This document shows positions 17,572 to 26,714 of a stretch of DNA of 64,000 nt, piece by piece. The position numbers and the translations under genes were made by a program. The number at the start of each line of letters is the position of its first letter. Within the stretch, counting starts at the first letter, position 1. Source of the DNA: Flavobacterium fontis (GTDB lineage Bacteria; Bacteroidota; Bacteroidia; Flavobacteriales; Flavobacteriaceae); NCBI RefSeq assembly GCF_900129405.1, contig NZ_FQVQ01000004.1:179886-243885 (forward strand). Direction: 5' to 3'. Under the pieces are notes generated by a model that was given only the letters and a program-made list of their open reading frames with translations, made no database searches and was not told the origin of the DNA.

Positions 17572-20019
17572 ATGAAAACCCTTAAATTCGGCGGAACCTC
17601 TGTAGCCAACGCCGCCAACATACAAAAATGCCTTTCGATTATTACAGAAAAAGCAAAACACCATCGTTTAGCCGTGGTCGTTTCTGCTTTTAGCGGGGTA
17701 ACCGACTTACTGTTGCAAGCTTCGGAAAAAGCGGCTTTGAAAGACACTTCGTATCGGCAACTTTTTCAAGAAATTGAAGGCAAACACAAAACGGCTATTG
17801 ACGAACTAATTCCAGCGGTGGAACAAGCGGAAATCATTGCAGCTGTACAATCAGAATTGCAACAACTAAAAACCTTATTGGACGGCTGTTATTTGTTGGG
17901 CGAAAGAAGTCCGAGAACCGCCGATGCCATTGCAGGAATGGGCGAACTACTTTCTGCTCAAATTATAGCCAAAGCGCTGCAACTCCAATTGCCTGCAAGC
18001 AACTTCAAAGACAGCCGGGAGTTGATCGTCACCGATGCTAATTACGGCAAAGCTCAAGTGGATTTTGAAACAACCAATACTTTAATTCAGGATTTCTTTT
18101 CATCATCTAATCAAAAAGTTACACTATTACCGGGATTTATTGCCCGTGACCAAAATAACAACACCACAACATTGGGTCGCGGTGGCTCTGATTATACCGC
18201 AGCTATAATTGCCAATGGTATTCAGGCCCGTGATTTGGAAATTTGGACCGATGTAAACGGCATGTATACCGCCAATCCAAAACTGGTCAAACAAGCCCAA
18301 CCTATCGCAACAATTTCGTATCAAGAAGCGATGGAATTATCGCATTTTGGTGCCAAAGTCCTCTACCCGCCAACGATTCAACCTGTTTTGAAATCCGAAA
18401 TTCCGATTTGGATCAAAAACACTTTCGAACCCGATGCAGAAGGCACTTTCATTTGCGCCTATCCTGATGGCGTAACTAACCCCATCAAAGGCATTTCTCA
18501 TATCGATAAAATTGCTTTGGTAACCTTGGAAGGTTCCGGAATGATTGGCGTTGCAGGTTCGTCCAAACGTTTATTCGAAGTATTGTCTCGCGAACAAATC
18601 AACGTGATTTTCATTACACAAGCTTCTTCAGAACATTCGATTTGTGTAGGGATTCAAGCACAAGATGCCTCCAAAGCACAAGCTGCAATTAACACTGAAT
18701 TTGCGCTCGAAATTACGCAAGGTAAAATTGATGCTTGCCAAGTGGAAACTGAACTTTGCATTGTCGCTTTGGTAGGTGAAAACATGAAAAACCATCAGGG
18801 TATTTCAGGAAAAATGTTTAGTACTTTAGGAAAAAACAACGTCAACATTCGCGCCATTGCCCAAGGGGCTTCCGAACGAAACATATCTGTAGTGATCAAT
18901 GAAAAAGATGTCAAAAAAGCATTGAATACATTGCACGAACGCTTTTTTGAAGACAATCTGAAACAGTTGAATTTATTTGTGATGGGCGTTGGCAATGTGG
19001 GGGAAAAGTTTTTGGATCAAATTCACCAACAGAAAAAGTTTTTAAAAGAAAATTTGAAACTGAACGTGCGCGTGGTGGCTTTAGCCAATTCCAAGAAAAT
19101 GGTTTTTGAAGAAGAAGGAATTGCTTTAAAAGATTGGAAATCTGCACTTGAACAAGGAGTTCCAGCAGATGCACAACAGTTTATCGCTAAGGTTAAATCA
19201 CTTAACCTGCGTAACAGTATTTTTGTGGACAATACCGCCAATGAATCGGTGGCGATGTTGTATGAACATTTTCTAAAAGAATCCGTAGCGGTGGTGACCT
19301 GTAATAAAATTGCTTGTTCGTCGGATTATCCACATTATCGCAAACTCAAAGACTTGTCCCGTCAATACAATGCCCCCTTTTTGTTTGAAACCAATGTGGG
19401 TGCCGGATTACCCATCATTGACACCTTAAAACACCTCATCGCCTCCGGAGATAAAGTGCATAAAATTCAGGCTGTTTTATCGGGGAGTTTGAATTTTATC
19501 TTCAATAATTTCAGTTCGACCTATAGTTTCCATGATGTGGTAAAAGAAGCGGGCGTTCAAGGATTTACCGAACCCGATCCTAAAATCGATTTGAGTGGTG
19601 TAGATGTGGCCCGAAAAATACTTATTCTTATTCGGGAAAGTGGGTATCAAATGAATATGGAAGCCATTGACAACCGTTGTTTCTTACCGGAAGCCTGCAT
19701 GCAAACGACCAACAATCCCGATTTCTTTGCCTCGTTGATTCAACATGAAGCGCATTTCAATGTGTTATTGGATGAAGCCAAAGCCAAAGATTGTCGCATT
19801 AAGTTTGTCGCCGAATTTGACCAAGGAAAAGCTTCGGTAGGATTGCAGTTTATCCCCAAAGATCATCCGTTTTATAATTTGGAAGGAAAAGATAATATTG
19901 TCTTATTTTACACTGACCGTTATGTCGACCAACCCTTATTGATCAAAGGTGCGGGCGCTGGAGCTGCGGTTACGGCTTCTGGAATTTTTGCCGATGTAAT
20001 CCGAATTGGTAATTTTTAA
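17572..20019 (+). CDS. thrA: Bifunctional aspartokinase / homoserine dehydrogenase I
   Basis: This 815-residue enzyme catalyses the first and third steps from aspartate to homoserine. Residues 1-290 are the aspartokinase (start KTLKFGGTSVANAANI). ACT regulatory domains follow at about 310-455 (VTLEGSGMIGVAGSSKRLFE and IVALVGENMKNHQGISGKMF). The homoserine dehydrogenase spans about 465-815, with a nucleotide-binding loop (FVMGVGNVGEKFL), LFETNVGAGLPIID and the end KGAGAGAAVTASGIFADVIR. The family is feedback-inhibited by threonine. It heads the thrABC operon behind a Thr leader peptide. Confidence 0.95.
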   Translation: MKTLKFGGTSVANAANIQKCLSIITEKAKHHRLAVVVSAFSGVTDLLLQASEKAALKDTSYRQLFQEIEGKHKTAIDELIPAVEQAEIIAAVQSELQQLKTLLDGCYLLGERSPRTADAIAGMGELLSAQIIAKALQLQLPASNFKDSRELIVTDANYGKAQVDFETTNTLIQDFFSSSNQKVTLLPGFIARDQNNNTTTLGRGGSDYTAAIIANGIQARDLEIWTDVNGMYTANPKLVKQAQPIATISYQEAMELSHFGAKVLYPPTIQPVLKSEIPIWIKNTFEPDAEGTFICAYPDGVTNPIKGISHIDKIALVTLEGSGMIGVAGSSKRLFEVLSREQINVIFITQASSEHSICVGIQAQDASKAQAAINTEFALEITQGKIDACQVETELCIVALVGENMKNHQGISGKMFSTLGKNNVNIRAIAQGASERNISVVINEKDVKKALNTLHERFFEDNLKQLNLFVMGVGNVGEKFLDQIHQQKKFLKENLKLNVRVVALANSKKMVFEEEGIALKDWKSALEQGVPADAQQFIAKVKSLNLRNSIFVDNTANESVAMLYEHFLKESVAVVTCNKIACSSDYPHYRKLKDLSRQYNAPFLFETNVGAGLPIIDTLKHLIASGDKVHKIQAVLSGSLNFIFNNFSSTYSFHDVVKEAGVQGFTEPDPKIDLSGVDVARKILILIRESGYQMNMEAIDNRCFLPEACMQTTNNPDFFASLIQHEAHFNVLLDEAKAKDCRIKFVAEFDQGKASVGLQFIPKDHPFYNLEGKDNIVLFYTDRYVDQPLLIKGAGAGAAVTASGIFADVIRIGNF

Positions 20020-20029
20020 ATAAAAAGTG

Positions 20030-20965
20030 ATGACCGAACTCAAACTCTTTGCTCCGGCTTCGATTGCCAATTTGAATTGTGGCTTTGACGTCATTGGTGT
20101 TTGCTTGCAAGCCATTGGAGATGAAATGATTTTTCGAAAAGTAGCTGAAAAAGGTTTGCGAATAACCAAAATCACAGGCGCTACTTTGCCTTTCGAAATT
20201 GATAAAAATGTTGCCGGAGTAGCCGCACAGGCCGTATTGGATGAAGTGGGCGAACCCGATTTTGGTATTGAAATCGAAATCCATAAAAAAATCCGAGCCG
20301 GAAGCGGCATTGGCAGTTCGTCGGCAAGTGCTTCAGGAGCTGCGTTTGGAATCAATGCCCTTTTGGGGTATCCGCTTTCCAAAAAAGAATTGCTTAATGC
20401 AGCGATGAAAGGCGAAGCCATTGCAAGCGGTTGTGAACATGCGGATAATGTTGCCCCTTGTATGTTGGGCAACTTCACCTTAATTCGCGGTTACGGGCCG
20501 TTGGATGTGGTCGAAATTCAAGCACCGAACGAACTATTTGCCGTTGTACTCCACCCGCAAATTGAGTTAAAAACTGCCGATGCACGGGCTGTTTTGGAAC
20601 CCAACATTTCCTTAAAATCGGCCATTACCCAATGGGGCAATGTGGGCGGACTGGTTGCCGGACTATGTACCCAAGATTATGCGTTGATTGGACGTTCGTT
20701 GCAAGATGTGGTCATCGAACCTTTGCGAAAGGGACTCATTCCGTTTTTTGACGAACTCAAGTCGGCTGCACTACACAGTGGCGCTTTGGGTGCTGGAATC
20801 TCGGGAGCAGGTCCTTCCGTTTTTGCCTTGTGCAAAGGCATTTCCCAAGCGGAAAAAACCGCCTTTGCCATGAGTCAGGCCTATTTGGAAACCGGAATTG
20901 CTTTTGACATCCACATTTCAGCCATTGATACCGAAGGCGTTCGTATTTTAGAATCTATCGCTTAA
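20030..20965 (+). CDS. thrB: Homoserine kinase
   Basis: The 311-residue product belongs to the GHMP kinase family and phosphorylates homoserine. The ATP loop is GSGIGSSSASASGAAFG, the N-terminal motif is APASIANLNCGFDVIG, and ISGAGPSVFALC is the C-terminal GHMP motif. The ATG at 20030 is taken as the start; a GTG directly before it is possible. It follows thrA by 10 bp. Confidence 0.95.
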   Translation: MTELKLFAPASIANLNCGFDVIGVCLQAIGDEMIFRKVAEKGLRITKITGATLPFEIDKNVAGVAAQAVLDEVGEPDFGIEIEIHKKIRAGSGIGSSSASASGAAFGINALLGYPLSKKELLNAAMKGEAIASGCEHADNVAPCMLGNFTLIRGYGPLDVVEIQAPNELFAVVLHPQIELKTADARAVLEPNISLKSAITQWGNVGGLVAGLCTQDYALIGRSLQDVVIEPLRKGLIPFFDELKSAALHSGALGAGISGAGPSVFALCKGISQAEKTAFAMSQAYLETGIAFDIHISAIDTEGVRILESIA

Positions 20966-21071
20966 CTTGAAACCTGAAACTTGAAACCTGAAACTTGAAA
21001 CTTGAAACCTGAAACTTGAAACCTGAAACCTGAAACCTGAAACCTGAAACTTTAAACCTGAAACCTGAAAC
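20966..21071. repeat. Decamer microsatellite between thrB and thrC
   Basis: About ten imperfect copies of CTTGAAAC and CCTGAAAC units fill the gap between thrB and thrC. The same words occur at 17540-17568 before thrA and, in reverse complement, at 38924-38955 before metY. Such short tandem words can expand and contract by slippage. Confidence 0.9.
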
Positions 21072-21078
21072 TTCCACC

Positions 21079-22371
21079 ATGAACTACTACAGTCTCAACA
21101 ACCCCAACCATAAAGTATCGTTTAAAGAAGCCGTTATTGCGGGTATTGCTCCCGATCGCGGACTCTATTATCCCGAACAGATTCCAACTTTATCACCCGA
21201 ATTTATTGCCAACTTAGAGCAGTATTCCCGTGAGGAAGTGGCTTTTCAAGTGATGGCGCCTTTTGTGGGTGAAAGTATTCCTGAAGCGGAATTACGGCAA
21301 ATCATAGAAGAAACTCTGTGCTTTGATTTCCCGTGTGTGGCGGTACATGATAGTATTTTTAGCTTGGAACTGTACCACGGTCCGACCCTCGCCTTCAAAG
21401 ACGTGGGCGCCCGATTCATGTCGCGTTGTTTGGGCTATTTCAACCGAAATTCTGAGGAAAAAGTAACGGTTTTGGTAGCTACTTCCGGTGATACCGGTGG
21501 TGCGGTTGCCAGTGGATTTTTAGGGGTAAAAGGCGTGAATGTCGTTATTCTCTACCCTTCGGGAAAAGTGAGTGATATTCAAGAACGGCAATTGACAACG
21601 TTAGGACAAAACATTCATGCGCTTGAAGTGGATGGCGTTTTTGACGATTGCCAAGACATGGTAAAAACCGCTTTTTTGGATACGGATTTAAAAGGTAGTG
21701 GACTCACCTCAGCCAATTCCATTAATGTGGCGCGATGGTTGCCGCAGATGTTGTATTATTTCTTTGCGTGGCAACAATTGAAAAAGCACCATAAAGAAAT
21801 CATCGTTTCGTGTCCGAGTGGTAATTTTGGGAATATTTGTGCCGGTTTATTGGCTAAAAAAATGGGATTGCCGATTGCCCACTTTGTAGCCGCCACCAAT
21901 GTAAATGATACCGTTCCCGAATTTTTACAAACCGGAAAGTATATTCCAAAACCTTCAAAACCGACCATTTCCAATGCTATGGATGTAGGGAATCCGAGTA
22001 ATTTTGTGCGCATTCAAGCCATGTATGATCACAGTCTAGAAGCTATATTGAACGACTTTTCCTCCTACTCCTATACCGACGAACAAACACGTGCTGTAAT
22101 GCAAACCCTCTATTCCCAAACCGGGTACATTGCCGAACCGCATGGCGCGGTGGGTTATTTGGGATTGCAGGAGACCTTAAAAAATCATCCCTACGCGATA
22201 GGTTTGTTTTTGGAAACTGCGCATCCTGTTAAGTTTTTAGAAGAAGTTGAAAATACGTTATCGATTGAATTGCCATTGCCCGAAGCTATTGCCCAGCTCT
22301 TACCCTTGGAAAAGGTAAAAACACGTATAGCAACGTATGCGCAATTGAAATCCTTTTTATTAAATAGATAA
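21079..22371 (+). CDS. thrC: Threonine synthase
   Basis: The 430-residue PLP enzyme converts O-phosphohomoserine to threonine. The PLP lysine is in GPTLAFKDVGARFM, the phosphate-binding loop is CPSGNFGNICAG, and VATSGDTGGAVASGF is a further family motif. It closes the thrABC operon. The gap before it consists only of microsatellite, so transcription probably runs through. Confidence 0.95.
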   Translation: MNYYSLNNPNHKVSFKEAVIAGIAPDRGLYYPEQIPTLSPEFIANLEQYSREEVAFQVMAPFVGESIPEAELRQIIEETLCFDFPCVAVHDSIFSLELYHGPTLAFKDVGARFMSRCLGYFNRNSEEKVTVLVATSGDTGGAVASGFLGVKGVNVVILYPSGKVSDIQERQLTTLGQNIHALEVDGVFDDCQDMVKTAFLDTDLKGSGLTSANSINVARWLPQMLYYFFAWQQLKKHHKEIIVSCPSGNFGNICAGLLAKKMGLPIAHFVAATNVNDTVPEFLQTGKYIPKPSKPTISNAMDVGNPSNFVRIQAMYDHSLEAILNDFSSYSYTDEQTRAVMQTLYSQTGYIAEPHGAVGYLGLQETLKNHPYAIGLFLETAHPVKFLEEVENTLSIELPLPEAIAQLLPLEKVKTRIATYAQLKSFLLNR

Positions 22372-22397
22372 TTTCTTAAATACACAAAACGTCGATA

Positions 22398-22456
22398 CAG
22401 CCCCGATAGAGCCGATATCCTCGAAGCGTAGCGGAGAGATAAAGGCGAAAGCGGGA
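22398..22456 (+). repeat. Dispersed intergenic repeat, family B copy 1
   Basis: The element starts CAGCCCCGATAGAGCCGATA and ends ATAAAGGCGAAAGCGGGA. A second copy in the same orientation lies at 37158-37216. They share outer parts and differ in the middle (CTCGAAGCGTAGCGGAGAG versus CACGTAGCGCTAGCGAAGTG). Confidence 0.85.
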
Positions 22457-22547
22457 CCCTTGTGCCTTTGAAAACCAGGCTTGTGCTGCCTAAAAAATAT
22501 TCATTAATCGTGCCTTAAAATTTACTTTTTCTTTATATCCAAGTCCG

Positions 22548-22555
22548 TACCTTTG
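22548..22555 (+). promoter_or_regulatory. -7 box for the potassium sensor kinase gene
   Basis: TACCTTTG matches TAnnTTTG exactly and ends 4 bases before the ATG. No clear -33 TTG is present. If used, the mRNA would have almost no 5' untranslated region. Confidence 0.5.
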
Positions 22556-22559
22556 TGGA

Positions 22560-23618
22560 ATGCAAACCAAACCATGGATTAAACAATTGGGTACTGGCGT
22601 AGTCATACTACTGTTGGTTTGTTTGCCGTGCTTTATTTTTCGGGACGTTTTGGGCTATCGTGTGGTCGCCTTGCTTTTGCTGATGACGGTATCGATTATG
22701 GCTATGACCTTTGAAATCTTACCCATTTTGATTTTGGCGGCCTTGAGTGCGTTGGTTTGGAACTTCTTTTTTATTCCGCCCCTATTCACATTCCACATTT
22801 CCAGTCCGGAAGACATTTTACTCTTCACCATGTATTTTGTAATCGCAATGGTCAATGTGGTGTTCATGCGTCGCATTCGGAAAATAGAGCAAAAAAATCA
22901 GGAACAAGCTGAAAAAGAACGCACCTTAACCTTGTACTCCACTTTCTTCAATTCACTTTCGCACGAGTTGCGCACACCGATAGCCACGATAATCGGTTCG
23001 GCAGAAACCTTGCAACAATTGAAAGAAAAGTTGGCTCCCCAAGAACAAACCGATTTATTGCAACAGATAGAGTCGGCCGGACTCCAACTGCATTTGCAAG
23101 TGAATAATATTTTGAATGTGAGCCGCCTTGAATCGGGTTTGCTTGCGCCAAAAATGGAATGGTGCGACATCAACGAAATCATACACGGCACGTTACAGCA
23201 TCATTTTCCCGATCAAAGAAGAATACATTTCACTCCGAACGAACAGTTGCCGTTGTGCCAAACGGATGCGGGATTGTGGGATCAAATTGTGTTGAACGTT
23301 GTGAAAAATGCGCTACTTTATACACAAGGTAACGTTTACATTGAAGTTGCCATTTCAAATGATCTATTAGAAATCAGCATTACCGATGAGGGTCCGGGTG
23401 TTCCCGATGCACAATTGGAAACCTTATTTGAAAAGTTTTACCGTTTACCGCAGACCCAAACGGGAGGAACAGGATTGGGATTGTCGATTGTCAAAGGTTA
23501 TATCGAAGCCTTACAAGGTTCGGTAAAAGCCCAGAACCGCAGTGACCGTTCGGGATTACAGCTATTGATGCAAATCCCAGTAAAAACCAATTATTTGAAT
23601 CAATTGAAAAATGAATAA
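22560..23618 (+). CDS. Short KdpD-like sensor histidine kinase
   Basis: This 352-residue membrane kinase starts with four transmembrane helices of the DUF4118 type (about residues 10-105). It continues with a HisKA dimerisation domain (SHELRTP, His135) and a HATPase domain (NALLYT, DEGPGVP, GGTGLGLSIV). E. coli KdpD has about 894 residues; this one lacks the N-terminal KdpD and Usp-like cytoplasmic domains. It overlaps the regulator gene by 8 bp and precedes kup, so it probably senses potassium or osmotic state, which is inferred from context. Confidence 0.85.
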   Translation: MQTKPWIKQLGTGVVILLLVCLPCFIFRDVLGYRVVALLLLMTVSIMAMTFEILPILILAALSALVWNFFFIPPLFTFHISSPEDILLFTMYFVIAMVNVVFMRRIRKIEQKNQEQAEKERTLTLYSTFFNSLSHELRTPIATIIGSAETLQQLKEKLAPQEQTDLLQQIESAGLQLHLQVNNILNVSRLESGLLAPKMEWCDINEIIHGTLQHHFPDQRRIHFTPNEQLPLCQTDAGLWDQIVLNVVKNALLYTQGNVYIEVAISNDLLEISITDEGPGVPDAQLETLFEKFYRLPQTQTGGTGLGLSIVKGYIEALQGSVKAQNRSDRSGLQLLMQIPVKTNYLNQLKNE

Positions 23619-24288
23619 CGCCCGTATCGTAATCATTGATGACGAACCCCAGATTCGGCGCTTGTTGGAAATCACGTTAGAGAATAGTGGTTACAAAGTG
23701 ATCTTGGCAGAAAATGGCAAGCAAGGGATTCTCTTGGCAGCGAATCATACGCCCGATTTGATTTTATTGGATTTGGGTTTGCCGGATATGAATGGCCATG
23801 AGGTCTTGAAGGAGCTCCGACTTTGGTACAACAAACCCATTTTTATCTTGTCAGCGTTGGATCAAGAAGCAGATATTGTGAAGGCCTTGGATAATGGGGC
23901 AAACGATTATTTGACCAAACCCTTTCGCACGGCTGAATTGCAAGCCCGTATTCGGTCGGCTTTACGCAGTCAGCAAACCAACAATGGAACGACTGTATTT
24001 ACCTCGGGCGACTTAGAAGTTGATCTCACAGCGCATACTGTTAAAAAGGCTGGCGAAGGGATCAAACTCACCGCCACTGAGTTTTCTTTATTGGTTTTAT
24101 TGCTGAAAAACGAAGGTCGGGTACTCACCCACCAATACATTTTGAAAGAAATCTGGGGCGTAGGTGCCCAAACGGAAACCCAGTATTTACGGGTTTTTAT
24201 TGGTACCCTTCGCAAAAAAATTGAAACCAACCCCAACCAACCCGAACACATATTGACGGAAAGTGGTGTGGGCTACCGGTTTATTTAA
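23611..24288 (+). CDS. KdpE-like response regulator (OmpR/PhoB family)
   Basis: The 225-residue protein has a receiver domain with phospho-acceptor Asp54 (LILLDLGLPDM) and the conserved Lys in DYLTKPF, followed by a winged-helix DNA-binding domain (TATEFSLLVLL ... LTESGVGYRFI). It is the partner of the preceding kinase. The arrangement beside kup suggests control of potassium uptake. No specific DNA target could be identified. Confidence 0.88.
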   Translation: MNNARIVIIDDEPQIRRLLEITLENSGYKVILAENGKQGILLAANHTPDLILLDLGLPDMNGHEVLKELRLWYNKPIFILSALDQEADIVKALDNGANDYLTKPFRTAELQARIRSALRSQQTNNGTTVFTSGDLEVDLTAHTVKKAGEGIKLTATEFSLLVLLLKNEGRVLTHQYILKEIWGVGAQTETQYLRVFIGTLRKKIETNPNQPEHILTESGVGYRFI

Positions 24289-24295
24289 TAGTTAT

Positions 24296-24353
24296 GAGTT
24301 ATGAGTAATAAGTTAATTCATAATTCATAATTCATAATTCATAATTCATAATT
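24296..24353. repeat. Heptamer/nonamer microsatellite before kup
   Basis: Tandem copies of ATTCATA follow two copies of GTTATGAGT in the gap between the regulator gene and kup. It is the same style of repeat as other simple repeats in this window. Confidence 0.85.
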
Positions 24354-24453
24354 TCATTCTCTTTTCTTTATAAAATCTTTACACCCATCCCCTCTTTCTT
24401 TAGATTTTACCGATAGATAGCGAGCGAACTTTGCCTCATCAAAGTTTACTATT

Positions 24454-26430
24454 ATGAATTCAAAGCATTCGCTTACGCAAAAAGTTACCTTGGCCTCGGT
24501 TTTAGTGGCGCTCGGAATAATTTATGGGGACATCGGAACGAGTCCACTCTACGCCCTTCGCGCTGTCATGGGCAATCGAAAAATCGAGGAAATACTCGTT
24601 TACGGTGGCGTTTCGGCCATCTTTTGGACCCTTACACTCCAAACTTCCATCAAGTACATTTGGCTCACCTTAAAAGCCGATAATAATGGAGAAGGCGGGA
24701 TTTTCTCTCTTTACGCCTTGGTTCGTCGCTATGGTAAAAAACTGGTGATTCCTGCTATTTTAGGCGCAACAACATTATTAGCAGACGGAATTATCACGCC
24801 ACCCATCTCTGTCGCATCAGCTGTAGAAGGATTAGGCATGGTGAAAGGCTTGGAAAATACAATTGTCGCTGGTAATTCCTTGACCATTGGAATTGTTATC
24901 GTGATTCTCTCTTTGCTCTTTTTCTTCCAACGGTTTGGCACACACATTATCGGACGCTCGTTTGGACCCGTGATGTTGGTTTGGTTTAGTATGCTGTTTC
25001 TGTTGGGGGTACATCAAATCACATATCATCCCGAAATTTTAAAAGCGTTAAACCCCTACTATGCCTATGAAATGTTGAGTCAGTATCCCGCGGGGTTCTG
25101 GTTGTTGGGTTCGGTTTTCCTTTGTACCACGGGGGCCGAAGCCTTGTATTCCGATTTGGGCCATTGTGGCTTGAAAAACATTCGCATCAGTTGGGTTTTT
25201 GTCAAAATCAGTTTGGTAGTGAATTATCTCGGGCAAGCTGCTTGGATGATGCATCAAAAAAGTGATTTCTTGGACGGAAAAAATCCGTTTTATGAAATTG
25301 TCCCCGATTGGTTCTTGGTGCCGTCGATTATTATCGCAACCATGGCTACCGTCATTGCCTCCCAAGCCTTAATCAGTGGAAGTTATACCCTCATTAATGA
25401 AGCCATGAACTTGAATTTCTGGCCTCGAGTGGCGGTGCGTCAACCTTCTGAAATGAAAGGACAAATTTATATTCCGTCTGTGAATACTGTTTTGTGGTTT
25501 GGTTGTGTGCTGATGATTTTGTATTTCCGTTCTTCCGAACACATGGAAGCGGCTTACGGATTCTCAATTACCATTACCATGATGATGACTACGGTTTTAC
25601 TGGGTTATTTCTTGTATTACCGATTGAAATGGCAACGTTGGCAAGTGATCGGAATTTTGACCTTATTCAGTATTGTAGAAACGTCCTTCTTTATTGCCAA
25701 TGTGGCGAAAATTAAAGAACGTTGGATGTTTTTATTCTTCGAACTAGGAATTTTTATTGTGATGTATATTTGGTATGAAGCCCGAAAAATTCACAATCGG
25801 TATACTCGCTTTGCTGAATTGGGTCAGTATACTCATATGCTACAAGAACTTAGTGAAGATGATTCAATACCGAAAACCGCTACCCATCTAATTTATCTCA
25901 CGAAAGCAGATCGTAGAGCACAAATTGAGGAAAAAATTATTAAATCAATTTTCAGTAAAAAACCAAAACGGGCTGACGTGTATTGGTTTTTGCATCTCAA
26001 TCGCACCAATGACCCATATACATTAAGCTATACAGTATCGGAGCTTATCGATGATAAAGTAATAAAAGTAAATATCAATATTGGGTTTCGCATCCAACCC
26101 AAAACCGAATTGCTTTTCAAGAAAATTGTACAGGATTTGGTGCAATGCCAAGAACTCAACCTGCACATTCGTCCCGACGGTTCGACCAAATACAACAGCG
26201 AACCTGATTTCAAATTTATTGTCATTGAGAAATATTTATCGGTTGAAAATGAATTTTCAATTCGTGACAGTCTATTATTAAATAGCTATTATCATATGAA
26301 ACAGTTGGGCATTAGCGACGAAAAAGCATTTGGATTGGACAAAAGCGATGTGATTGTAGAAGATGTGCCACTTGTCTATCAACCTGCTGCACCGATTGAA
26401 CTTCAACGTGAAACCTATGAAAACCGATAA
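24454..26430 (+). CDS. kup: Low-affinity potassium uptake protein Kup
   Basis: The 658-residue inner-membrane protein belongs to the KUP/HAK/KT family of potassium/proton symporters. The family start is plain (ALGIIYGDIGTSPLYALR), as is the ADNNGEGGIFSLYALVRR motif. About twelve membrane helices fill residues 12-440, and a cytoplasmic C-terminal domain of about 200 residues follows. It is the only potassium pump or transporter seen in this locus. Confidence 0.94.
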   Translation: MNSKHSLTQKVTLASVLVALGIIYGDIGTSPLYALRAVMGNRKIEEILVYGGVSAIFWTLTLQTSIKYIWLTLKADNNGEGGIFSLYALVRRYGKKLVIPAILGATTLLADGIITPPISVASAVEGLGMVKGLENTIVAGNSLTIGIVIVILSLLFFFQRFGTHIIGRSFGPVMLVWFSMLFLLGVHQITYHPEILKALNPYYAYEMLSQYPAGFWLLGSVFLCTTGAEALYSDLGHCGLKNIRISWVFVKISLVVNYLGQAAWMMHQKSDFLDGKNPFYEIVPDWFLVPSIIIATMATVIASQALISGSYTLINEAMNLNFWPRVAVRQPSEMKGQIYIPSVNTVLWFGCVLMILYFRSSEHMEAAYGFSITITMMMTTVLLGYFLYYRLKWQRWQVIGILTLFSIVETSFFIANVAKIKERWMFLFFELGIFIVMYIWYEARKIHNRYTRFAELGQYTHMLQELSEDDSIPKTATHLIYLTKADRRAQIEEKIIKSIFSKKPKRADVYWFLHLNRTNDPYTLSYTVSELIDDKVIKVNINIGFRIQPKTELLFKKIVQDLVQCQELNLHIRPDGSTKYNSEPDFKFIVIEKYLSVENEFSIRDSLLLNSYYHMKQLGISDEKAFGLDKSDVIVEDVPLVYQPAAPIELQRETYENR

Positions 26431-26674
26431 ATCAAAAGTCTTGTACGATCAACTGGATCAGTTAACGGATGTAAAAGTCCAAATCGAATTGCAATCGGGG
26501 GAAAAATTATGCGGCGTTTTCACCGGATTTTATCACGGAGCACGGCATTTTGTAGAGCGTTGGGACTTTCATGAAGTGGATCCTTTACAACCCACGCCTT
26601 CCGTTTTGTCTCTTGCGCAATCAGAAGGCATTACATTAAAACATGAAGATTTATATTCTGTTTTTTTTAATTGA
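26417..26674 (+). CDS. Conserved small hypothetical protein coupled to kup
   Basis: The 85-residue protein starts MKTDKSKVLYDQLDQLTDVK with an ATG inside the last codons of kup, so translation is coupled. It is soluble with mixed charge and contains GEKLCGVFTGFYHGARHFVERWDF. I do not recognise a family. The coupling to kup suggests a part in potassium transport or its control, which is inference. Confidence 0.7.
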   Translation: MKTDKSKVLYDQLDQLTDVKVQIELQSGEKLCGVFTGFYHGARHFVERWDFHEVDPLQPTPSVLSLAQSEGITLKHEDLYSVFFN

Positions 26675-26714
26675 AAATCAAACACATATCTATTTATAAT
26701 TCAATTTATCATTT

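Noticed and set aside
26363..26416. Upstream in-frame extension of the small kup-coupled gene
   Set aside because: It lies fully in the kup coding frame; MKTDKSKV at 26417 is the sensible start.
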